A stretch of 64,000 bases of DNA from Dysgonomonas sp. 511 (GCF_010501105.1 NZ_QVMQ01000001.1:62001-126000); one strand, 5' to 3'; counted from the stretch's first letter, positions 29,442-37,512 are shown. The notes: a model not told the origin generated them from the sequence alone. Made by a program: numbers and translations.

Positions 29442-30587
29442 TTAAATTTTAGCGAAATGTTTCTTATATGCCCTGCGCATTTTATGGTTTTCGGCATTGA
29501 AGCCATCCCATAGCGAAACCATCTTGTTGTTCATCTCCAGTTCGGGGTTCGATTCTGCAAACTTGAATCCCGATTTGTGCGCAGATGGTATAAAGTCGCT
29601 GAATATGATGGCATTCACACCTTTGCCCTGATATTCGGGTAAAATACCCATTAGCATAAGGTCTACAACCGGGTTTTTCTTGCTTTTCAATGCTTTCAGC
29701 AAGTGAAACCAGCCAAAAGGGAATAGTTTTCCTCTCGATTTGATAAGAGCATCGGACATACTCGGTATAGATACGCCAAAGCCGACTACCTCGTCTGTTT
29801 CTTCTTTTATTACTATTTGCACAATATCCCATCTCAATAAGGGTACGTACATTTTCACATAATGGTCTATCTGGCGTTGGGTGAGAGACGAAAAGCCATA
29901 AAGGGGCTTATATGCTTCGTTGAGGCAATGGAATAATTTGCCGATGTATGGCTCTATCTGTTTGTAATTTTCAAATTTCAGAAGCTTCAGCCCATACCGT
30001 TGTGCCACCATATTGGCTATTCGTTGATGCCTTTCGGGTACCGAATCCGGCACGGGTATGCGAAATTCTTTCCAGTCGGCATCTTTTTCATAGCCCATGC
30101 GCTCTATATGTTTCTCATAATAAGGGAAACTATATTTGGCAGCCATAGTAGATACCTGATCGAATCCCTTGATGAGCAGGCCTTCGGGGTCGAGGTCGGT
30201 AAAACCCATTGGGCCTATTATGCTATCCATGCCTTTGCCTTTTGCCCATTTTTCGGCAGCATAGAAAAGCGCATCTACTACCTCATTGTCGTCGATGAAA
30301 TCGACAAAACTAAACCGGGCTTCTTTCTTGTTCCAGATTTTGTTGGCATTGTTGTTTATGATGGCAGCTATCCTCCCTACTATTTCATCATTGCGGTAGG
30401 CCAGGAATAATTGCATTTCACAAAAATCGAATGCAGGGTTCTTCTTTGTATTCAGCGTGTCGAGTTCGTCAAGTACCAGCGACGGCACATAGTACGCACA
30501 GTCTTTATATAGGTTGATAGGGAATTTTACGAAAGCTTTTTTTAGCTTTTTGTCGTTTTCGCCGATTGCTTTTATTGTTACAGACAT
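29442..30587 (-). CDS. GNAT-fold acyltransferase-like protein of unknown function
   Basis: The preferred start is the ATG at 30585-30587 (MSVTIKAIGEND, 381 residues); the longer open frame upstream (to 30665) runs through a TATATTTG promoter box and has no conserved look. The C-terminal half has the acetyl-CoA-binding motif LMLMGILPEYQGKGVNAIIF (Q-x-x-G-x-G), typical of GNAT enzymes. The N-terminal half (QLFLAYRNDEIVGRIAAIIN) resembles a second, degenerate GNAT unit. There is no signal peptide. Similar proteins are common in Bacteroidetes, but no substrate is known to me. It is a monocistronic unit between MFS and cyclo-ligase genes. Confidence 0.6.
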   Translation of the reverse strand: MSVTIKAIGENDKKLKKAFVKFPINLYKDCAYYVPSLVLDELDTLNTKKNPAFDFCEMQLFLAYRNDEIVGRIAAIINNNANKIWNKKEARFSFVDFIDDNEVVDALFYAAEKWAKGKGMDSIIGPMGFTDLDPEGLLIKGFDQVSTMAAKYSFPYYEKHIERMGYEKDADWKEFRIPVPDSVPERHQRIANMVAQRYGLKLLKFENYKQIEPYIGKLFHCLNEAYKPLYGFSSLTQRQIDHYVKMYVPLLRWDIVQIVIKEETDEVVGFGVSIPSMSDALIKSRGKLFPFGWFHLLKALKSKKNPVVDLMLMGILPEYQGKGVNAIIFSDFIPSAHKSGFKFAESNPELEMNNKMVSLWDGFNAENHKMRRAYKKHFAKI

Positions 30588-30622
30588 ATATAGAGTGTAA
30601 TATTGTTCGTTTTTTAACTTTG

Positions 30623-30630
30623 CAAATATA
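30623..30630 (-). promoter_or_regulatory. Candidate -7 box of the GNAT-like gene
   Basis: On the minus strand this reads TATATTTG, 35 nt before the ATG at 30587. It supports the shorter start of the gene, because the longer frame would be transcribed from inside it. Confidence 0.5.
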
Positions 30631-30695
30631 TAATTTTTATCGGGTTTGTCCTGTGTATCCCCCAATTCTCTTTTTCAAACTAAGTATTAATAATT

Positions 30696-31256
30696 TTATT
30701 GCCAGATCAGGTCGTTTTCTGAAACCAGATAATCCATTTTTACATCATTTTCATTTGTCGGTACCGAATCCAACAACTGAAACTCGAAACAAATGCCCAT
30801 TTTAGGAGCAGTCAGTTTTTTCAAGAAACGGTCGTAATATCCTTTGCCCCTGCCCAGCCGGTTCATTTTACGGTCGAAGGCAACGCCGGGTACTATTACA
30901 AGGTCTACCTTCTTATAGTCTGTGAAGTTTTCGCCCTCAGGTTCGTGTATGCCATAGGCTGATTGTTGCAAGGCGGTTGATTTTGAATATGGGCGGAAAA
31001 CAATATCGTCGCCAAGCACTACCGGTAAGTAAATCTTTTTCTCGGTGCACCATTTGTCTAAAAAGGCGGATGTTTGTATCTCGTCGCTCAGGCTGTTGTA
31101 TAAAAAAATGTTTTTTGCGCTTTGGAATACGCCGGTCATTTCTACAATATCCAGTACTTCCTGCGATTTTTCAGCTAGTTCGTCTTTCGGCATCTTTTTC
31201 TTCTCTGCCGATATTCTCTTTCGAAGTTCGTCTTTTGCCTGTTTTATATTTTTCAT
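30696..31256 (-). CDS. 5-formyltetrahydrofolate cyclo-ligase
   Basis: A 186-residue cytoplasmic enzyme that uses ATP to turn 5-formyl-THF into 5,10-methenyl-THF, returning folate to the one-carbon pool. The signature VIVPGVAFDRKMNRLGRGKGYYDRFL near 132-157 is diagnostic, and KKKMPKDELAEKS near 20 is the usual N-terminal helix. It is downstream of the ctpA-like gene, behind a terminator hairpin at 31262-31298. Confidence 0.9.
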   Translation of the reverse strand: MKNIKQAKDELRKRISAEKKKMPKDELAEKSQEVLDIVEMTGVFQSAKNIFLYNSLSDEIQTSAFLDKWCTEKKIYLPVVLGDDIVFRPYSKSTALQQSAYGIHEPEGENFTDYKKVDLVIVPGVAFDRKMNRLGRGKGYYDRFLKKLTAPKMGICFEFQLLDSVPTNENDVKMDYLVSENDLIWQ

Positions 31257-31261
31257 TATCT

Positions 31262-31298
31262 AAAAAGCAACGTCAGACCCGAAAAGCGAGCCTGACGT
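31262..31298 (-). terminator. Intrinsic terminator after the S41 protease gene
   Basis: ACGTCAG 31270-31276 pairs with CTGACGT 31292-31298. On the minus strand the stem is followed by TGCTTTTTA. It lies just after the stop of the S41 peptidase gene and before the cyclo-ligase gene. Confidence 0.65.
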
Positions 31299-31308
31299 CA
31301 TTTGTTCT

Positions 31309-33033
31309 TTATTTGTATGATTCTTCGCTTATCGCCTTGGGGCTCGCCTTGCCTTCTTTTATCAGTTTCACGGCTTCTTTTATTATCAGGTCATCCTTCT
31401 GGAAGACAGGATAGAATCCTTCTTCTCCATATATGTTTCTGATAATGAAAGATGTCAGCTGGGTATGTAATAGCTTGCGGGCTTGTTCTATCAGGTACGG
31501 TTGCCGGCGTATGCCTTTCTGGTAAGCATATTCTGCAAGAAGATCGACAAGCGGCTGCCTTTCCAGATATTTAAGAGCTTCTTGCCATGTGGCATTTTTG
31601 CTGATAGCGTCCCTGTGTTGTTCGGTGTAATTGAATGCGTATTCGCGCATCAACCCACTGTTGGCAACCCGCAGATAGTACGAATTTACTCCGGCAGTAT
31701 CGCGCGGGATAAATACATCGGAGAGGATGCCATCATCGCCATACACAGGGCGTCCTGCCGAAGTGTGGAACAATGGCAGATTATCTAGCTTGATGCTGTC
31801 GCGGCTGTCAAACTCGCCCCTGTTGTACCTGTTGATAAGGTCGAGGTCGTAATCGGAGCGGTCGCCTTTGGTATATGCTTTTTGTATGCAGCGTCCCGAT
31901 GGTGTATGGTAGCGTGCGATAGTCAGTTGCAGGGCCGAGCCGTCTTTGAATGTGAAGCGGTTTTGCACAAGCCCCTTGCCAAACGAGCGGCGTCCTACAA
32001 TCAGCCCCCTGTCGTTGTCCTGCATAGCTCCTGCGAAAATCTCGCTGGCAGAAGCGCTGCCTTCGTCGACAAGTACAACCAGAGTATTGTCTTTGCATGT
32101 ACCCGAACCGTCGGCAAATACATTTTCGCGCGGGTACGACCGGCCTTCGGTATATACGATCATATCGCCGTTGGACAAAAATTCATTAACCATTGTTATG
32201 GCTGCGCCCATATATCCTCCGGTGTTTTGCTGGAGGTCGACAATGAACGATTCGCATCCCTGTTTCTTTAGTCTGGCGATTGCCGAGATAAATTCGTTGT
32301 AAGTGGTGCTGCCAAACTTATTGACTTTGATATAACCTATTTTGTTGTCGAGCATGTAAGACGCCGGAACTGTTTTCACGGGTACGTCTGCCCTTGTTAC
32401 TTCAAAGTTGATAATATCTTTGCTTGTAGCCCTTTTTATCCCGAGTTTTACTTTGGTGTTCTTTTTGCCGCGCAGGTTGCGGAATACTTTGTCTTCACTT
32501 ACTTCGTTTCCTGCAAAAAGGCTGTCGTTGACATACACTATGCGGTCGCCGGGTATGATGCCCACTGCTTCGGAGGGGCCGCCCGGAATCACGTTCACGA
32601 TAGCTACCGTGTCGTTTGTTATCATAAATTCTACGCCTATGCCGCTAAAGTGCCCTTCGAGTTCGTCGCCCGATAGCGACATGTTTTCGGCAGAGATGTA
32701 GGTAGAGTGTGGATCTAGTTCCGAAATGATGGATGGTATCGCACTTTCCACTATTTCGTTGATGTTTACGGTGTCTACATACGACTTGTTGATGTAGTCG
32801 AATATGGTTTCTATCTTTTTTGTTCCCGACGATGAATTGCTGATCCATCCGCCGGAAAAGCCAAAGACGGAGAATTTATTTCCTATAAATATACCTACTG
32901 CTATACTGAGGGCAATACATAGGGGGAGCCAGATATATATCTTTTTGCTGCTTTTGTCGTTTTTGCCAGGTTGTTTTACCGGAGGTCGGTTGTTGCCGTC
33001 CGGTTCCCGGTAAAGGTCGATATTACTTTCCAT
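31309..33033 (-). CDS. S41-family C-terminal processing peptidase
   Basis: A 574-residue protease with one N-terminal TM (about 32-54, IYIWLPLCIALSIAVGIFIG), so the catalytic part is in the periplasm. A PDZ domain lies at about 120-200 (GIGVEFMITNDTVAIVNVIPGGPSEAVGIIPGDRI). The catalytic Ser is in VDEGSASASEIFAGAM and the Lys in RRSFGKGLVQNRF. A helical C-terminal extension of about 180 residues follows. The family trims C-termini of envelope proteins. The start overlaps the end of the dCMP deaminase gene by 11 nt, so they form one operon. Confidence 0.88.
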   Translation of the reverse strand: MESNIDLYREPDGNNRPPVKQPGKNDKSSKKIYIWLPLCIALSIAVGIFIGNKFSVFGFSGGWISNSSSGTKKIETIFDYINKSYVDTVNINEIVESAIPSIISELDPHSTYISAENMSLSGDELEGHFSGIGVEFMITNDTVAIVNVIPGGPSEAVGIIPGDRIVYVNDSLFAGNEVSEDKVFRNLRGKKNTKVKLGIKRATSKDIINFEVTRADVPVKTVPASYMLDNKIGYIKVNKFGSTTYNEFISAIARLKKQGCESFIVDLQQNTGGYMGAAITMVNEFLSNGDMIVYTEGRSYPRENVFADGSGTCKDNTLVVLVDEGSASASEIFAGAMQDNDRGLIVGRRSFGKGLVQNRFTFKDGSALQLTIARYHTPSGRCIQKAYTKGDRSDYDLDLINRYNRGEFDSRDSIKLDNLPLFHTSAGRPVYGDDGILSDVFIPRDTAGVNSYYLRVANSGLMREYAFNYTEQHRDAISKNATWQEALKYLERQPLVDLLAEYAYQKGIRRQPYLIEQARKLLHTQLTSFIIRNIYGEEGFYPVFQKDDLIIKEAVKLIKEGKASPKAISEESYK

Positions 33034-33484
33034 CTATATTTTCAGTTTGCGATGTATTGTTGATTGACTCTATATAAACAATTTCTATTCCGGCTCTTTC
33101 TAGTAATGCGGCTCCATCCGAACGGCGGTATTTCTCGCTGTACACTACCCTTTTTATCCCCGCTTGTATTATCAGTTTGGCACATTCGATACATGGCGAT
33201 GTGGTGACGTACATGGTTGCTCCCATGCTGCTGTTGTGCGAACAGGCCACTTTGGTGATGGCATTGGCTTCGGCATGCAGTACGTATGGTTTTGTCTGGT
33301 AATCATCGTCTTCGCATACATTTTCAAACCCCGATGGCGTGCCATTGTACCCGTCGGATATTATCATCTTGTCTTTGACGATGAGCGCCCCAACTTTACG
33401 CCGTTTGCAATACGAATTTTCGGCCCATATACTAGCCATACGCATATAACGTTCGTCGAGCAAAAGTTGTTTGTCCTTATCCAT
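33023..33484 (-). CDS. Deoxycytidylate (dCMP) deaminase
   Basis: A 153-residue zinc enzyme that converts dCMP to dUMP, the substrate of thymidylate synthase (encoded at 61.5 kb). Zinc ligands are His70 (HAEANAI, with catalytic Glu72), Cys98 and Cys101 (SPCIECAK). Length and the RRKVGALIVKDKMIISDGYNG start match ComEB/dCMP deaminases. A C-terminal tail of about 20 residues extends past the domain. A TATCTTTG box lies upstream on the minus strand at 33510-33517. Confidence 0.9.
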   Translation of the reverse strand: MDKDKQLLLDERYMRMASIWAENSYCKRRKVGALIVKDKMIISDGYNGTPSGFENVCEDDDYQTKPYVLHAEANAITKVACSHNSSMGATMYVTTSPCIECAKLIIQAGIKRVVYSEKYRRSDGAALLERAGIEIVYIESINNTSQTENIDGK

Positions 33485-33509
33485 GTTTTCGTCCAGAATT
33501 TTTCCGAGG

Positions 33510-33517
33510 CAAAGATA
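33510..33517 (-). promoter_or_regulatory. Candidate -7 box of the dCMP deaminase/S41 protease operon
   Basis: The minus strand reads TATCTTTG, 25 nt upstream of the ATG of the deaminase gene. No clear -33 element is seen. Confidence 0.5.
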
Positions 33518-33596
33518 GTGAAAAGTTCAAGATATACACATTATTAAGCTCATCTCTATCGAATTATATGGGCTGTTGACCGGACATTAGGGCGTG

Positions 33597-33834
33597 ATGG
33601 CTTATTTGTTGGGGAAATTTACGACATCTGTATGGGGTGTCTTTAGCCGATTTATAGCCATTAGGTGATAGCTGTGGACTTTGTTATCACCTCCGTAGTT
33701 CTGAAAATACCTGACTGTCAGGCTGTAGCTTTTCCGATTGTTTTCAGCCCCGTTTTCAGCCTTCCGAATGTTAAAAAAAGCAGGATAATATATTAAATAT
33801 TGCAATAGACTTGCATTTTTGAAACGAAAAGCCC
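33597..33834. other. Intergenic stretch with palindromes, no supported gene
   Basis: The space between the dCMP deaminase gene and the small gene at 33944 holds no convincing coding sequence. It contains a hairpin, AGGTGATA 33663-33670 with TATCACCT 33685-33692, and a 13-nt palindrome CCTGACTGTCAGG at 33710-33722. A 23-codon ORF (33597-33668, +) and an 85-codon ORF (33602-33859, -) overlap the palindromes and have no SD or promoter support. The stretch may be the remnant of a repeated element. Confidence 0.4.
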
Positions 33835-33842
33835 TATATTTG
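33835..33842 (+). promoter_or_regulatory. Promoter of a small gene
   Basis: TATATTTG fits the -7 consensus, and a TTG at 33811-33813 is 21 bp before it, which fits the -33 spacing. Downstream, short words such as GATTGCAA and AATGTAA recur (33842-33913) and could be regulator sites in a roughly 100-nt leader. Confidence 0.55.
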
Positions 33843-33943
33843 CAATGTAAAGATTGCAATATTGGTGTATTTGATGTAAATATTGATTATCCAATGTAAT
33901 ATTTAGATTGCAAAAAAATATTTAACCTAGAAAATTACGTCCC

Positions 33944-34108
33944 ATGGATCAATACGAAAGATTAATTAATGAAATTCAATTTGCACAGAAGCAAATAGAA
34001 GACGCTCCAAAGGATACCCCGCATGAGGTTTTGGATATATGGTTGCAGGATTTGCATGTCATGTCTTTGAGATTGAGAGATATATGCGATATCAGCAGAA
34101 ACAGGTAA
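33944..34108 (+). CDS. Small protein of 54 residues, unknown function
   Basis: The ORF starts at an ATG and encodes MDQYERLINEIQFAQKQIED and onward to a TAA at 34106-34108. The product is acidic, mostly helical by composition (Glu, Gln, Leu, Ile), with no signal peptide or TM segment. It is supported as a real gene by a consensus promoter 102 nt upstream and an intrinsic terminator just after the stop. The family is not recognised. It could be a small regulatory or antitoxin-like protein, but nothing proves that. Confidence 0.5.
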   Translation: MDQYERLINEIQFAQKQIEDAPKDTPHEVLDIWLQDLHVMSLRLRDICDISRNR

Positions 34109-34130
34109 GAACAACAATATAGTGTAAAGG

Positions 34131-34160
34131 AAGCATCTGAGAAGTCAGGTGCTTTTTTTG
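34131..34160 (+). terminator. Intrinsic terminator of the 54-codon gene
   Basis: AAGCATCTGA 34131-34140 pairs with TCAGGTGCTT 34145-34154 (one G-T pair, 4-nt loop GAAG), followed by a run of Ts to 34159. It lies 22 nt after the stop of the small ORF. Confidence 0.75.
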
Positions 34161-34354
34161 TTTTGTCACAAATCTATTTTTCAGGACTTTCTCTCACAAA
34201 ATCAATTCTTTTCCTATGCCTCTGTGATTTTTTAATTACTTTCGTCGACTAATAAGGTAGCCGGTCGGAAAAAAGTTACAAGAAAAGGGGTTTTCTGTGA
34301 TTTTATTCTCACAATTTTATCTTTATTGTAAAGATAACAGGAGGGTTGTGTGAC

Positions 34355-34518
34355 AAAAAGTGACACGGTAAAAAATGACTAAAAGCTGTTACTTTTGTTA
34401 CTTTTTTACACCTCACTCCCCGCTCTCGCCAAAAGGCAGAGAGCCGCAAGCCACGAAAAGGGAGAGAGGAAAGTGACAATGAGAAAATGGCTAAAAGCTG
34501 TTACTTTTGTTACTTTTT
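34355..34518. repeat. Composite palindromic repeat, copy 1 (two units and spacer)
   Basis: Unit 1 (34355-34406) and unit 2 (34470-34518) each begin AAAGTGAC or AAAAAGTGAC and end GTTACTTTTGTTACTTTTT, so the ends are complementary. Both contain TGRCTAAAAGCTGTTAC. The 63-bp spacer shares CTCTCCCTT..CGTGGCTT..GCTC (read on the minus strand) with the spacer of the copy at 43200-43354. There is no ORF. The copy lies upstream of the ABC transporter operon. Confidence 0.75.
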
Positions 34519-34611
34519 AGAAAGATGCAAGATGCCAGTGGATGAGCTAACGAGTTGGTTTCTGATAAGATATGGACTTATGTCTCGTATCATTATTACT
34601 TGTATATAAAG

Positions 34612-34662
34612 AAAAAGTAACAGTGAAAACATGACTAAAAACCGTTACATGTGTTACTTTTT
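34612..34662. repeat. Single palindromic repeat unit
   Basis: AAAAAGTAAC 34612-34621 is the exact inverse complement of GTTACTTTTT 34653-34662, and the middle has ATGACTAAAAACCGTTAC. It belongs to the same family as 34355-34518 and 43200-43354. It ends 51 nt before the ATG of the ABC ATPase gene, so it may lie in its promoter or leader. Confidence 0.75.
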
Positions 34663-34713
34663 AACATTAGTGCAAATAACGAAAAGTTGAACAAATAAAT
34701 CATACAAAGCAAG

Positions 34714-35625
34714 ATGTTTTACCTAGAAACACAAGACATTGTCAAACGTTATGGCGACCACACTGCCCTCAACGGGGTCAGCATACAGGTTCCCAGAGGT
34801 TGTGTCTATGGTTTGCTTGGGCCTAATGGTGCAGGCAAATCGTCACTGATACGTATAATAAACCGGATAACGGCTCCCGACGAAGGGAAAGTATTTATCA
34901 ACGGGCGCGAATCTGTAGCCGACGATATCTTCAATATCGGTTACCTGCCCGAAGAGCGTGGTTTGTACAAAAAGATGAAAGTGGGCGAGCATATCATTTT
35001 CCTGGCCCGTTTGCGCGGACTCTCGCAAATAGATGCCAAGAAGAAGATGTATCACTGGATGAAGAAATTCGATATACTATCGTGGGAACACAAGAAGGTA
35101 GAAGAACTGTCGAAGGGTATGCAACAAAAGATACAGTTTATAGCGACCGTAATACACGAACCCGATCTGTATATACTCGACGAACCTTTCAGCGGATTCG
35201 ACCCTGTGAATGCAGAATTGCTGAAAAATGAATTACTGGAACTCAAGGCTCAGGGCAAAACCATTATCCTTTCCACACACAATATGGAATCGGTAGAAGA
35301 ACTTTGCGACGAGATATCCCTTATCAACAAGTCGCATGTAGTTTTGCATGGCAATGTGAAGGAAATACGGGCACGTTACCGCAAGCATATATTCAAGCTA
35401 CAGGTAGCAGGCGAAAGCTTCGATATGGAATCGCCTCATTTCTCCATCCTGTCGCAATCTACAGCACTGGGAAATACAGAGTTGCGTATACAGCGCAACG
35501 ACGAGGCTTCCAATTCGGAGTTGCTGCAAGAAGTGACGGCAAAATACGAAGTACTAACCTTCGAAGAAGAATTGCCTTCGATGAATGACATATTTATACA
35601 AATAGTATCAAAGAAAGAACAATGA
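34714..35625 (+). CDS. ABC transporter ATP-binding protein (ABC-2/NatA type)
   Basis: A 303-residue ATPase. Walker A GLLGPNGAGKSS (34-45), signature LSKGMQQK near 130, Walker B LYILDEPFSGFDP and the switch His in STHNMESVEE. A C-terminal DUF4162-like part follows (about 215-300), as in NatA-type exporters. Its stop overlaps the start of the permease gene (ATGA), so the two are coupled and form one exporter. Substrate (Na+, a drug or a lipid) is unknown. Confidence 0.88.
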   Translation: MFYLETQDIVKRYGDHTALNGVSIQVPRGCVYGLLGPNGAGKSSLIRIINRITAPDEGKVFINGRESVADDIFNIGYLPEERGLYKKMKVGEHIIFLARLRGLSQIDAKKKMYHWMKKFDILSWEHKKVEELSKGMQQKIQFIATVIHEPDLYILDEPFSGFDPVNAELLKNELLELKAQGKTIILSTHNMESVEELCDEISLINKSHVVLHGNVKEIRARYRKHIFKLQVAGESFDMESPHFSILSQSTALGNTELRIQRNDEASNSELLQEVTAKYEVLTFEEELPSMNDIFIQIVSKKEQ

Positions 35626-36938
35626 AAGCACTGGGAATAATAATACAACGCGAACTGTATTCGAGGGTAAAGACCAAAACCTTTATCCTTACCACTATAT
35701 TGACACCGTTCCTCTTCATTGCGGTTGCCGCATTGCCTACTCTGCTAATGATGTACAGCAGCAACGACGATATCAAAAAGGTATATATAATGGACAACAC
35801 GGGGATGTATGCCGACAGGTTTAAATCTTCCGAGAAATATGAATTTATACATCTGGCCGCGAATGACACTACGCCTAAGGGTGCAGCTACAGCCCTGCTG
35901 CAAATAGTAAGCGACCTGAACGTAAATCCAAACGGTGCAACGTTCTTTTCGGAAAAGCAGCAGCCTCCCCGCGAACTGACGGCATATATCAACGATGTAT
36001 TGTCAGACGCTGTAAAGGAAAAGAAGATAGCCGACTTTACCCAAAAAAGTGAGATAGAGCCGCAGATAGTTGACGATCTGCAAACCCTTATAAAATCGAA
36101 AGACAAGATAAGTATTGCTTCTGTGCGCTGGGACGAGGCCGGTAAAGAAACAAGCACTCTCGGCGAAGGGGCTTCGATGGTGGGTATGGCGCTTACGTTC
36201 TGTATGTTCTTCTTTATTATGATGTATGGCTCGCTTGTATTGCAAAGCGTGGTGGAAGAGAAGACCAACCGCATAATAGAAGTAATAGTATCGTCGGTGA
36301 GACCTTTCGAACTGATGATGGGCAAGATAATCGGCGTCGGGTTGGTCGGGCTGATACAGATGTTTGTCTGGCTGCTTATCGGCGGTGGAGCTTTCATTGC
36401 CATGCAGTTGTTCTTCGGTGTGAATATGCAAATGTCTCCCGAAGAGATGCAACAGATACTAGCTGCATCGGGTGTGAAAGACGGAATGGCAATAGGGATG
36501 AGCGAATTGCTGGCTATCAATTGGATACAGGTGTTTGCCTGCCTTATACTTTACTTTATTGGTGGATATTTGTTGTTCGCAGCATTGTTTGCTATGTTTG
36601 GTTCGGGAGCAAACGATTCGCAGGAAGCCCAGCAGTTGGTTATGCCTATCACAGTGGTGCTTATGCTGGCTTTCTATACCGGATTTGCTGCCGCACGCAA
36701 TCCCGAAGGGGCAATGGCTTTCTGGTGCTCGCTGATACCGTTTACTTCGCCGGTGGTGATGATGGTACGCGCACCATTCGAAATTCCTTTGTGGGAACTG
36801 GCTCTCTCGGTAGTCGTGCTCTTTGTTTCGGCAATATTGATGATACAGCTGGCTGCCAAAATATACAGGGTAGGTATATTGATGTATGGCAAGAAGGTGT
36901 CATTTGGTGAGATGTTTAAGTGGCTGAGATATAAGTAA
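35622..36938 (+). CDS. ABC-2 type transporter permease (NatB-like)
   Basis: A 438-residue membrane protein. TM1 at about 22-44 (FILTTILTPFLFIAVAALPTLLMMY) is followed by a periplasmic domain of about 140 residues and then five or six TM segments from about 185 to 425. The stretch EEKTNRIIEVIVSSVRPFELMMGKIIGVG near 213-241 is the conserved cytoplasmic coupling segment of the ABC2_membrane_3 family. It overlaps the ATPase gene by 4 nt. Element copy A begins 42 nt after its stop. Confidence 0.85.
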   Translation: MKALGIIIQRELYSRVKTKTFILTTILTPFLFIAVAALPTLLMMYSSNDDIKKVYIMDNTGMYADRFKSSEKYEFIHLAANDTTPKGAATALLQIVSDLNVNPNGATFFSEKQQPPRELTAYINDVLSDAVKEKKIADFTQKSEIEPQIVDDLQTLIKSKDKISIASVRWDEAGKETSTLGEGASMVGMALTFCMFFFIMMYGSLVLQSVVEEKTNRIIEVIVSSVRPFELMMGKIIGVGLVGLIQMFVWLLIGGGAFIAMQLFFGVNMQMSPEEMQQILAASGVKDGMAIGMSELLAINWIQVFACLILYFIGGYLLFAALFAMFGSGANDSQEAQQLVMPITVVLMLAFYTGFAAARNPEGAMAFWCSLIPFTSPVVMMVRAPFEIPLWELALSVVVLFVSAILMIQLAAKIYRVGILMYGKKVSFGEMFKWLRYK

Positions 36939-36980
36939 TATTAATTAAGAATGCCAATCAGTAGTTGAATTATATGTTGA

Positions 36981-37475
36981 TTTTTATACTGCATAAAAGC
37001 AATCATGATTTTAATATTTTATCATTGGCTCATACTGTCGCGCCCTCCCGGGCTTGCCCTTCCTTTTGGCATTGCCCAAAAGGAAGCAAAAGGCTAGTGC
37101 TTCGTTCCTCGGCGACCTGTCAACGGCTTGCCGGCTGAAAGGGATAAACGGGCTATCGCCCCATCCCTCTGATGCACTGAACCGCAATGCGACAATGAGG
37201 CAGAAGCTTTTCTGCAACTCTTGCCTGGCGTCAGCCCGCGCCATTAGCTTTGCGTACGGGGTACCCACGCGATGCAGGCGGCGTAGAATGAAGTGGGGGC
37301 GTTGTTATACAACATTGCTAAGCCAACAGATGGCATGGTGTTAGTTCACTTCATTCAGCCGTCAAAGCGCAAAGTGGGTCGTACGGCGAAGCGGGGTGCA
37401 AAAGCGTTTTTGGTTCCTTTTGGGGCTTAGGCCAAAAGGAACGCAAGCAATCTCTGATTGCGCGCAGTATAAAAA
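36981..37475. repeat. Structured repeat element, copy A
   Basis: A GC-rich block of about 500 bp in an AT-rich intergenic space. It is closed by TTTTTATACTGC 36981-36992 with its exact inverse complement at 37464-37475. End hairpins share the core CCTTTTGG/CCAAAAGG: 37059-37069 with 37076-37086, and 37413-37423 with 37432-37442. Internal stems: 37140-37145 with 37163-37168 (enclosing GGGC 37150-37153 with GCCC 37158-37161), 37200-37205 with 37210-37215, and 37286-37295 with 37347-37356. It matches copy B (49976-50492) in the opposite orientation at both ends and in several loops. Overlapping ORFs (37011-37268 -, 37054-37344 +) are not conserved in copy B, so the element looks non-coding. Confidence 0.8.
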
Positions 37476-37512
37476 TGAACATTTTGCAGCTAGATTCTAA
37501 CTGCTGATTCGC

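Noticed and set aside
30588..30665. N-terminal extension of the GNAT-like protein
   Set aside because: It contains the likely promoter box and low-conservation sequence; the ATG at 30587 gives a normal N-terminus.
33602..33859. 85-codon ORF (-) upstream of the dCMP deaminase gene
   Set aside because: No SD or promoter; it overlaps palindromes and the promoter of the small + strand gene.
34121..34713. Possible CRISPR array from the repeated GTTAC words
   Set aside because: Only three units with unequal spacing, each palindromic across its full length, no cas genes and no unique spacers of constant length.
37011..37268. 85-codon ORF (-) and 96-codon ORF (37054-37344, +) inside element copy A
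   Set aside because: Neither frame continues in the aligned parts of copy B, there is no SD, and the sequence is explained by conserved helices.
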